Source: CAZSPL01 sp964608735 (GTDB lineage Bacteria; JAJVIF01; JAPKYR01; CAZSPL01). From it: 12,538 bases of DNA. Position 1 is the first letter of the stretch; the number at the start of each line of letters is the position of its first letter. The position numbers and the translations under genes are program-made. The DNA lies in contig CAZSPL010000109.1 of NCBI GenBank assembly GCA_964608735.1, forward strand, positions 1 through 12,538, read 5' to 3'. A model generated the notes under the pieces. It made no database searches and had not been told where the DNA came from. It saw only the letters and a list, made by a program, of their open reading frames with translations. Of the stretch, positions 6,626 through 12,538 are shown piece by piece.

Positions 6626-8587
6626 ATGGACTGTAAAGATTTCGAAAAATGCCTTGACGAATACCTGGAGAATGAACTTGCGCCCGTATCGCGCGCGGCA
6701 TTCGAAAGCCACGCCGACAACTGCGCCGAATGCGCGCGGAAGCGGGATGAAGTGCTTACCCTTCGCAACGTGCTGAGGGTTGAATTCACGCCGGTAACAC
6801 CGGAAGGGCCCGATGCATTCCTCCACTTCAAACGCAAGTTCGCCGTCAGGGAAGAATGGATGAAGCCGCGACGCAGACTCATACCCGCGAGGGCGCTCGG
6901 GCTTGCCGCGGTATTCGTGCTCCTGGTGGGTATCCTCCTCACCAACGTGCCCGTTTCATATTCGCTTCCCGCGGGGATGCGTGTGGTCATCGCATTCGAC
7001 CCGCCGCTCACCGACGCGCCGGAATTCGAGAGCATCATACTTCCGAAGGATTTCTATGACACGGTTTCGGGCGATGAGGCGCTCATCGAGAGCATCTCGA
7101 CATTCCAGGGGAAAGACGGGCTTGCATCGCTCGAATTGGAGCTTTCAACGAACGACCCGGAGATCGCGGCGAAGGTATACCAGGCATTGATATCCAACTA
7201 TCCCATCCTCGGCATGGGCGTTGTCGATTATAAAGGCATCGAGGAAGAGAAATACGGACCGATTGCGCTGATGCTTCGCCAGGGCGACCTTTTCGGCGAC
7301 AAGCTCAGCGACGAGGAGATCGACAGGATTATTGTTTTGAAGATGCCCGAAATCGAGAAGTGGATACAGGCGGAGATCACGCCGCTCGTCGACGGGATAG
7401 AAATAAAGCTGGACAAGGGCGACGGTGGCGCATCGCCGCTGTTCGATTTCCAATCGCAGCTTCAGATGAAGATACTCCGTATCGATGAAAACCGCGAGTC
7501 GGATGAAAGCGGAGTTGTGAGGAAGACATTCACTATCAGCCCGTCGGATGACAGCATCGTGCGGATGAAAATTTTCAACAACAACGTCGACGGTACAATA
7601 ATAAAGAGCTTTATCGGATGCGAGATGCTGGACGACAAGGAGCTTGAAAAACTACGCGACAGCAGCATCGACAGCGACAGTTTTATCGAGAAGCTCACCG
7701 GTTGCATTGAAAACTGGATCAAGGGCGGCACTGAGGCCGGGGGAAAAGGCGGCGACATTCAAACGCAGGTGGTTATCAAGAGCCCGAGCCCGCTTCTGAA
7801 GCTCGACAAGGGAGTCGTGCGGGAATACCTTGACGGTAAAATCACGGCGGAAGAATTCAAGGATAAGCTTCGGACCGCGCTGGAATTGGAAGAATTACCC
7901 CAAGCCCGCACGGATGTGTACATCCTCAAGCTCGACGACGGCAGGCTCGAACTCAGCGGGATCCCGCTTGATACCGGTGACGGCGGCGGGTCGGATGTCG
8001 ATATCAACCTGGATCTGAGCGACCTCGGCTCGATGCTGCAGGAGATAGAGGATGCGCTCGACGGCTACGACGGTGACCTCGATGCGGTCGTGGAAAAGTA
8101 TACGCAGCAGAGCGTGGACGAGGCGACCAGTCATTTCCTTGAGCAATACTCGAATGAAGAGTGGCGGGAGTTATATGAAAAAGAATGGAAAGGACAGGTA
8201 GATAAATGGCGTGACGAGTATTCGCCCAACGGCCTGGGCCTGAAGCTGCAGCCGTTCTTCGGAACTGATAAGGATGGATGCATGGTCGATGTCGGCAAGT
8301 CGGATGAATGCATAACGGTGCAGATCGTCGTGGACGACGAGTCGGACATCGATGAAGAGGGGGGCAATGATATAAACGTCGATGAGTTGATAACCAGTGA
8401 AGATAAGACAAAGCTTAAGAGCGGCGATATCACGGAAGGGCAGTTTTCCAAAGTCCTCCGCGCGCGGATGGCGGAGAAGGGCTATCTCGAACACGATATG
8501 CACATCTCCATCGTCGCTGATGATTACAAGATAACCATCAGCGTAAAGGACGGCGATTTGCATTTCGATTTCGAGCTGAAGCAGTAA
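6626..8587 (+). CDS. Zinc-finger anti-sigma factor with large acidic extracytoplasmic domain
   Basis: A 653-residue protein. Residues 1-50 are a ZAS-type zinc-binding anti-sigma domain: His29-x3-Cys33-x2-Cys36, with Cys3 or Cys9 as possible further ligand. A transmembrane helix lies at about 87-106, after a basic RRRLIPAR stretch. Some 547 residues outside the membrane follow, far larger than the sensor part of most anti-sigma factors, and very rich in Asp, Glu and Lys. This part contains diverged repeats: a charged helix, an SHOCT-like motif (393-420, YLDGKITAEEFKDKL; 597-612, LKSGDITEGQFSKVL; a weaker form 335-364), then beta-strands. A Gly/Asp-rich linker (about 447-460) separates them. 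It should bind and silence the sigma factor encoded just upstream and release it on an envelope signal. The Shine-Dalgarno GAGGAGGA (6613-6620) sits within the end of the sigma gene, five bases before ATG. A Rho-independent terminator follows. Confidence 0.88.
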   Translation: MDCKDFEKCLDEYLENELAPVSRAAFESHADNCAECARKRDEVLTLRNVLRVEFTPVTPEGPDAFLHFKRKFAVREEWMKPRRRLIPARALGLAAVFVLLVGILLTNVPVSYSLPAGMRVVIAFDPPLTDAPEFESIILPKDFYDTVSGDEALIESISTFQGKDGLASLELELSTNDPEIAAKVYQALISNYPILGMGVVDYKGIEEEKYGPIALMLRQGDLFGDKLSDEEIDRIIVLKMPEIEKWIQAEITPLVDGIEIKLDKGDGGASPLFDFQSQLQMKILRIDENRESDESGVVRKTFTISPSDDSIVRMKIFNNNVDGTIIKSFIGCEMLDDKELEKLRDSSIDSDSFIEKLTGCIENWIKGGTEAGGKGGDIQTQVVIKSPSPLLKLDKGVVREYLDGKITAEEFKDKLRTALELEELPQARTDVYILKLDDGRLELSGIPLDTGDGGGSDVDINLDLSDLGSMLQEIEDALDGYDGDLDAVVEKYTQQSVDEATSHFLEQYSNEEWRELYEKEWKGQVDKWRDEYSPNGLGLKLQPFFGTDKDGCMVDVGKSDECITVQIVVDDESDIDEEGGNDINVDELITSEDKTKLKSGDITEGQFSKVLRARMAEKGYLEHDMHISIVADDYKITISVKDGDLHFDFELKQ

Positions 8588-8622
8588 ACCTCAACCTTGG
8601 CTGGTGTGAGAGGTAAATACAG

Positions 8623-8653
8623 GCCCGCGGAAATATCCGCGGGCTCCCTTTTT
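8623..8653 (+). terminator. Rho-independent terminator after the anti-sigma gene
   Basis: GCCCGCGGA (8623-8631), loop AATA, TCCGCGGGC (8636-8644): a perfect nine-bp GC-rich stem, followed by TCCC and five T residues. It lies 35 bases after the stop codon. Confidence 0.85.
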
Positions 8654-8699
8654 GTTAATATACCATGATACGCGGATTCTACCAAGAGGCGCAGGTGAT

Positions 8700-8790
8700 G
8701 GGGACAGGCCGTTTCAAGTGCGTGGTTTTGGGGAACGAGAGGAAAGCATTTTCGGGATTTCGTGCCATGCATGCTTTGGGGCCTGTCCCC
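8700..8790. repeat. Foldback repeat with GGGGACAGGCC ends (copy 2)
   Basis: A 91-bp element beginning GGGGACAGGCC and ending GGCCTGTCCCC, an 11-bp perfect terminal inverted repeat. It is related over its length to 2452-2540: both start GGGGACAGGCCGTTTC, both have GGTTTTGGG near the left end, and both end GCTTyGGGGCCTGTCCCC. It ends 76 bp before the start of lipoprotein B. The bases right after it (TGGACA, 8791-8796) could be part of a -35 element, but no matching -10 is convincing. Confidence 0.75.
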
Positions 8791-8866
8791 TGGACAACGG
8801 GCTATTATTACGGGAAATTTTCACATCTAAACTGTTGAGAATCCCTTTCCGCATCGGAGGTGCGTT

Positions 8867-11209
8867 GTGCGCAGTTGGCATATCATAATCGCTCTGCTTG
8901 CAGGATTCGCAATCATGAGTTTTCTCGCGCTTGGATGTTCGGGGAGTGCGGTGGATACCGCATCGCCGGATGTTACTACGGATATCGGGGCTATACATAG
9001 CACCGCGGGCGGGAATTCGCATAGCCTGTGGGGGCTCTGGCAGGGGCACATCGACCCGGTCGCCCAAACGATTGATTTTACACAGTTGAGAGCAGCCGAA
9101 TTCCACCTGAATGCGCTGCCGTTCCTCGAACCGCCGGCGCTTGTATACCTCTCGCTCGAGACATTGCATTTCGACGGGAATATCATCGACGCCAACATAG
9201 GGCTGAGGCATCCGTTCCTCGGGCTGACCGAATTCACGGGATTCGATGTATGCGGGATATTCATCAGCAACGGTTCGGTGTCGGGATTCTCCGATCCCGC
9301 GCTCGTGATGGCGGGTGATGGAGATACGCGGCTTCTGAACCCGGATGGGTATTCGCGCTGGTGGAACCCGTCGGAGTTTCCATCGAACGGGACGATATTC
9401 GGCTACACCGACGGGCTACTCGGGGCCCCGGATTCATTCGCTGATTACAACTGTACGCTGAACGGCTATAAATATTTCTGCGACGACCTGGACGATCCGG
9501 ACGACCCGCTGAGCGATGTTATCCTCGAAAATCGTGGCATGTTCAGCGCGGGGCAGAAGAACGTGAGGCATTATAAGATAGACATGTCGGCAGGGCTGAT
9601 ATTCAACTACGCCGTCGACGCGAACTGGAAGTTCCCGCAGGGGGACCCGCCGTGGACGGCGCCGGACGATTTCGCGGATGAAGCCAATCGCGCGGAAGCG
9701 TGGAATATCGTTGTTAGCGAAACCGATAACACGCTTTTCAACGACGGCGAGGAATCGGGCGGCGGGTTGTCGCTATCGGTCGACGTATACGACTGGTTCA
9801 ACGCCGATATGAATACCGTGCGCGTCGAATCGCCGGGGAACTTCGCGATGGTCCAGAGTGCAATCGCGACGGGCGGCGGCGAGGGATACAGCACTTATGA
9901 AATCGACATCGCCGATTCCACACCGGCGGCGGGAGAGATACCGCTATTGATAAGCGTGGCATCGGAGGTGGAGGATTTCGAGGGATTCATCACGGGAACC
10001 AACGCGACGGCATACTTCGCATACACGGCGGCGGTGTCGGGCGAAGCGCCGGGCGGATATCACTGGGAGTATGGCACCATAGGGACATTCGCCGGCGGGA
10101 TGTCGGGATATGGCGACACATCGGAGTTCGATGCCATAGGCCCGGCGATTATCGAGGAATCGGACGGCGATATCGGCCTGACTTTCACATCCGAAGACGC
10201 CAACGATATCAATCCCAATGTGTACTCGGTATGGTGGGTCGGCCTGTCGACCGATAGCAATGTTTCATACGGCGGTTTCCTTGCCCGGGACCACGGGATA
10301 AATATCCATCGGGGCGACTGCAACAAGATATGGTATGGCGCGCTGGCCGATGCGTGGGCGACGAGCAAGTTCTCCCAGGGCAACTACCTGGCTTATATCG
10401 CGCGGATTGAGCCGTTCAGCGTCAGCAGGGGCGTGTTCATCAGTAATACGCAAGGGAATATCGAAGTGCTGACGGACCCGGAAGGATATATTTACTGCAT
10501 CGATGACGCCGGGGACACCATTCAGCTCAAGCATTCAACGGCGCCGAACACCATCGACCCATGGACATGGCATTTAGATCCGTATGTATTCTTCCAGGTG
10601 GCGTCGAGCGGGCGATGCAGCCACTCGCGTTCGGTGGGAGTCGATTCGAGCGGGATGATGTGGCTGTCATATTACAGCCCCAACGAGACGCAGGTAAAGA
10701 TGGCGCATCCGACCGACGCATCGCCTCATGAAGCATGGGATGATTCGACGGTGGTATACACGGCAGGCGGAAACATCAGCCAGGTCAGGAACCCCTCCCT
10801 CTGGATAGACGGCGACGACGAATTCCATATCTGCTACACACGATTCGGAATGCTGACCGGCGAGTACGAGCTGGTGTATACGAAGGATGATTCATCGTTC
10901 GGCGACCCATCCGAGCAGGTCATCTTCGGCGCTCCGGGCGAGATAACCGAAGCTCACATCTCGGTAGGGGAGAAATTCGGGAAGGAAGTTGTCATAATAA
11001 TTTATGAGCATGAGGCATCGGTTTTCCTCGCGACGCTTGTGGACGGTTTCTCCATCGGCCCGCCGGAAGAAATCGACGACAATACCGACGACATCGATCC
11101 GGATGCCATCATCGACAAGGACGATTGTAACCTGCATGCGATATGGTCGACGATGGACGTCGACAACTATGATCTGGCGGTGCGCAACGGGGTGCTTCTG
11201 GAAGAATAG
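8867..11209 (+). CDS. Large secreted lipoprotein with beta-propeller-like C-terminal half (paralogue B)
   Basis: A 780-residue paralogue of A. The signal peptide has a long hydrophobic stretch (5-22) and lipobox Ala-Leu-Gly-Cys24 followed by Ser. I keep GTG 8867 as start because CGGAGG (8855-8860) lies six bases upstream and the resulting signal peptide is normal. The N-terminal domain (about 52-250) is nearly the same as in A, including an identical GFDVCGIFISNGSVSGFSD stretch. Cys129 and Cys205 match Cys120 and Cys196 of A. The C-terminal end (from about YIYCIDD onward) is again close to A, with the same EEIDDNTDDIDPD motif. The central part between YHWEY and about residue 510 is much more diverged between A and B. 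It is transcribed alone between two terminators. Function is unknown; the fold suggests ligand or glycan binding at the cell surface, with no visible catalytic site. Confidence 0.87.
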   Translation: MRSWHIIIALLAGFAIMSFLALGCSGSAVDTASPDVTTDIGAIHSTAGGNSHSLWGLWQGHIDPVAQTIDFTQLRAAEFHLNALPFLEPPALVYLSLETLHFDGNIIDANIGLRHPFLGLTEFTGFDVCGIFISNGSVSGFSDPALVMAGDGDTRLLNPDGYSRWWNPSEFPSNGTIFGYTDGLLGAPDSFADYNCTLNGYKYFCDDLDDPDDPLSDVILENRGMFSAGQKNVRHYKIDMSAGLIFNYAVDANWKFPQGDPPWTAPDDFADEANRAEAWNIVVSETDNTLFNDGEESGGGLSLSVDVYDWFNADMNTVRVESPGNFAMVQSAIATGGGEGYSTYEIDIADSTPAAGEIPLLISVASEVEDFEGFITGTNATAYFAYTAAVSGEAPGGYHWEYGTIGTFAGGMSGYGDTSEFDAIGPAIIEESDGDIGLTFTSEDANDINPNVYSVWWVGLSTDSNVSYGGFLARDHGINIHRGDCNKIWYGALADAWATSKFSQGNYLAYIARIEPFSVSRGVFISNTQGNIEVLTDPEGYIYCIDDAGDTIQLKHSTAPNTIDPWTWHLDPYVFFQVASSGRCSHSRSVGVDSSGMMWLSYYSPNETQVKMAHPTDASPHEAWDDSTVVYTAGGNISQVRNPSLWIDGDDEFHICYTRFGMLTGEYELVYTKDDSSFGDPSEQVIFGAPGEITEAHISVGEKFGKEVVIIIYEHEASVFLATLVDGFSIGPPEEIDDNTDDIDPDAIIDKDDCNLHAIWSTMDVDNYDLAVRNGVLLEE

Positions 11210-11230
11210 TTTTCGCGCACATTGATGGTC

Positions 11231-11258
11231 AAAACGCTCCCCTGCCGGGAGCGTTTTT
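11231..11258 (+). terminator. Rho-independent terminator after lipoprotein B
   Basis: AAAACGCTCCC (11231-11241), loop CTGCC, GGGAGCGTTTT (11247-11257): a perfect 11-bp stem running into a T-rich tail (TTTTTCGTTTT). It starts 21 bases after the stop codon. Confidence 0.9.
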
Positions 11259-11289
11259 CGTTTTCCATACGCCTATATCCCCCTGACAT

Positions 11290-11513
11290 CCGGGTGCCGC
11301 CTACAAACGAGCCTGTGGGTCGTAGTTCTTACGAAGACTCATCCGCGAGCTTACCCGTATCTTCTCTACCTATCCATCAACCAAGTACGTGTGGCACGGA
11401 CAAGCGTCAACCAAGCCTCATCGCACTGCCACTACGTCTGAAGCTTGTCCGTGTCTTCCGCTTGCCCGAAGATCACCTACAAGCTCGCAGAATCGCTTGT
11501 AGGCGGCACCCGG
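11290..11513. ncRNA. Nested foldback: candidate structured RNA or small non-autonomous mobile element
   Basis: CCGGGTGCCGCCTACAA (11290-11306) is repeated exactly inverted at 11497-11513. Inside lie TCGTA/TACGA (11320-11324 with 11330-11334), CACGGACAAGC/GCTTGTCCGTG (11395-11405 with 11443-11453, 11 bp perfect), TCTTC/GAAGA (11454-11458 with 11468-11472) and CCTACAAGC/GCTTGTAGG (11476-11484 with 11495-11503, 9 bp perfect). The last three helices are almost back-to-back, and the last abuts the closing stem, as in a folded multi-helix RNA. Some pairings compete: CCTACAA occurs twice, and 11397-11406 can also pair with 11459-11468 at nine of ten positions. TCAACCAAG occurs twice, 30 bases apart. 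The strand is unknown. No open frame here looks like a real protein. Alternatives are a MITE-like element or an orphan guide-RNA-type (HEARO/omega RNA) remnant. Confidence 0.45.
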
Positions 11514-11593
11514 GTTTTATGCTTCAATGCGGTGTCCCCTCCCTGACGGTCGGGGCTCGGGATTAATTCCGTAATCTGAATATATTCTCTTCC

Positions 11594-11641
11594 AAAGTAA
11601 ATTAAGGGGACAGCTCAATCGAAAGCAAATTAAGGGGACAG
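11594..11641 (+). repeat. 28-bp-period tandem repeat containing AAATTAAGGGGACAG
   Basis: Two units, AAAGTAAATTAAGGGGACAG (11594-11613) and AAAGCAAATTAAGGGGACAG (11622-11641), match at 19 of 20 bases and start 28 bases apart. The second continues GCGCCGAAGCATGCATGCC, which resembles the reverse complement of the right end of the 8700-8790 element. This ties it to the same repeat family, as a tandem half-site form or a decayed copy. Confidence 0.7.
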
Positions 11642-11775
11642 GCGCCGAAGCATGCATGCCGATAAAGACCCTAATACCGCCCCACCCGATGCCACCCCCA
11701 TGCACTGCGGTTGCCTGTACCCGGCTCCGAAAAACTTCCAATCATCGAACCTCTCAATGCATCTAACATATTGGA

Positions 11776-12538
11776 ATGAGATGCACGATAAAACCTCTCG
11801 CCTCGCTACTGCTTCTATTTGCGGTCGCGGTCGGATGCTCCGGCGGGAGTCCGGTTGCGACAGGTGGCGGGGCGGTTGAAGGATGCGCGGAAGCCGCGGC
11901 TGCGAATTTCAATGTAAAAGAGGGACACGGTTTGTGGGGGATGTGGACGATTCGCGTTGAAGCGGATGGAAGCGATTGGGATATCGTGCCGATACGAGAT
12001 CCCCAACTTCATTTGAACGCGCTCAATTTCCTCGAGCCGCCCGCGAACAACCTGCTTAAAATCGAAGCGGCATTCGTGCAATACGGGTACCTGTTCGTCG
12101 ATATCGGATTGAAGCATCCGTTCACGAATGCCACGCAGTACACCGGGTTCGATGTTAAGGGAATCGTCATACTTCCCGGTTCCGAGGAGCGTTGCACCAG
12201 TGATTTCGTGACATTCCCAAGCACGGAGGAGAGCCGTCTTGTCAATGCCGACGGCTACACTCGATGGTGGAATCCGCGTGAATTCCCGCTTGAGGAAGGC
12301 ATGATGCCGATACTGGCGTACCGCGACGGGCTGCTCGGAGTGCCCGACGAAACCGCGCAGTACGCATCGACGCTCAACGGCTTTAAAATTTTCGCCGACG
12401 GGCTTAGCCTCACGCAGGAGGCATCGCAACTCGCTCCGCAGACGCGCGGTATGTTCGGCACCGGAAGTTACAACCGCAGGCGGTACAAGTTCGATGTGAA
12501 AACACCCGCGCTGATTTTCAATTACGCGGTGGATGCAT
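11776..12538 (+). CDS. Lipoprotein paralogue C, truncated by the window end
   Basis: An open frame of 254 codons runs from ATG 11776 to the window edge. The signal peptide (MRCTIKPLAS, then a Leu-rich core) ends in lipobox Ala-Val-Gly-Cys21 followed by Ser. Residues about 51-254 align with the N-terminal domains of A and B: HGLWG (51-55), LHLNALNFLEPP (78-89), DIGLKHPF (109-116), YTGFDVKGI (122-130), RWWNPREFP, YRDGLLGVPD, STLNG, RGMFGTG and LIFNYAVDA (246-254). The similarity to A and B is clearly lower than that between A and B. The two cysteines conserved in A and B are both replaced here (Lys128 and Ala207). No good Shine-Dalgarno site precedes this ATG, but the signal peptide fits it. 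The remaining protein, probably including the propeller half, lies outside the window. Confidence 0.85.
   Translation, partial: MRCTIKPLASLLLLFAVAVGCSGGSPVATGGGAVEGCAEAAAANFNVKEGHGLWGMWTIRVEADGSDWDIVPIRDPQLHLNALNFLEPPANNLLKIEAAFVQYGYLFVDIGLKHPFTNATQYTGFDVKGIVILPGSEERCTSDFVTFPSTEESRLVNADGYTRWWNPREFPLEEGMMPILAYRDGLLGVPDETAQYASTLNGFKIFADGLSLTQEASQLAPQTRGMFGTGSYNRRRYKFDVKTPALIFNYAVDA

Larger units (their letters stand above)
11210..11775. other. 566-bp gap between lipoproteins B and C
   Basis: The gap holds the terminator of B, the nested foldback 11290-11513, and the GGGGACAG tandem repeat 11594-11641. Between the latter two is a GC-rich stretch with TGTCCCCTCCC and CGGTCGGGGC (11533-11556) that could fold weakly. 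From 11642 to 11775 I see no clear promoter, Shine-Dalgarno site or gene, although a promoter for lipoprotein C is expected there. Confidence 0.6.

Noticed and set aside
6295..7038. 247-residue minus-strand open frame opposite the sigma/anti-sigma genes
   Set aside because: It lies antisense to two well-supported genes, is Ser/Arg/Pro-rich with no domain pattern, and has no ribosome binding site of note. It is a shadow of GC-rich codon use.
8791..8826. Sigma-70 promoter for lipoprotein B right after the repeat (TGGACA, then TATTAT or GAAATT)
   Set aside because: TATTAT is too close to TGGACA, and GAAATT at 17 bases is a poor -10. No pair was good enough to list as a feature.
11345..11400. 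Possible hammerhead ribozyme on the minus strand (GGATGAG followed by GAAC)
   Set aside because: The core CUGAUGA and GAAA boxes are not both present in proper spacing, so the match is only superficial.
11280..11525. Target-site duplication around the foldback element
   Set aside because: The bases outside the terminal inverted repeat (GACAT on the left, GTTTT on the right) are not duplicated, so classical insertion cannot be shown.
11222..11566. 114-residue plus-strand open frame across the terminator and foldback
   Set aside because: It begins inside the terminator of gene B, runs through inverted repeats, and reads as Pro/Arg/Ser-rich sequence without protein character.
11594..11641. CRISPR-like direct repeats
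   Set aside because: There are only two units, with an eight-base gap between the matching parts. There are no spacers of normal length and no cas genes.

Overview
The window looks like a chromosomal segment of a flagellated, diderm (Gram-negative-type) bacterium. Three proteins carry lipoprotein signal peptides ending in a Gly-Cys-Ser lipobox, one protein is AsmA/TamB-like, and one is a flagellin. Composition is moderately GC-rich by eye, and most genes have purine-rich Shine-Dalgarno sites. The content resembles uncultivated environmental lineages, but I cannot assign a phylum from the sequence.

Layout. Positions 1-5910 hold four minus-strand genes. In transcription order these are a small membrane-anchored trypsin-like (HtrA-type) protease without a PDZ domain (5194-5910), a short flagellin (4257-5072), an AsmA-like inner-membrane protein (2565-4136) and a large secreted lipoprotein, paralogue A (44-2383). 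A divergent promoter region (5911-6077) separates them from the plus-strand genes. These begin with an ECF sigma factor (6078-6623) and, two bases later, an anti-sigma factor (6626-8587). The anti-sigma factor has a zinc-binding N-terminus, one membrane segment and an unusually large acidic extracytoplasmic domain. A terminator closes this pair. Next come lipoprotein paralogue B (8867-11209, with its own terminator) and the start of paralogue C (11776 to the window edge, truncated).

The three lipoproteins form one family. They share an N-terminal domain, and A and B also share a C-terminal beta-propeller-like half. The gap upstream of each contains copies of a GGGGACAG-ended repeat. Two copies are near-identical foldback elements of 89-91 bp with inverted GGGGACAGGCC ends (upstream of A and B), and one is a 28-bp tandem repeat (upstream of C). 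These look like REP/REPIN-type or other non-autonomous mobile sequences. The 566-bp gap before C also holds a 224-bp nested foldback (11290-11513). It has a 17-bp perfect terminal inverted repeat and several tightly packed internal hairpins, and is the best candidate here for an undescribed structured RNA or small mobile element.

How the genes may work together (inference): the ECF sigma/anti-sigma pair, the divergent protease and the AsmA-like protein suggest envelope sensing and maintenance. The lipoproteins are probably surface or periplasmic proteins. Nothing in the sequence proves that they belong to the sigma regulon.
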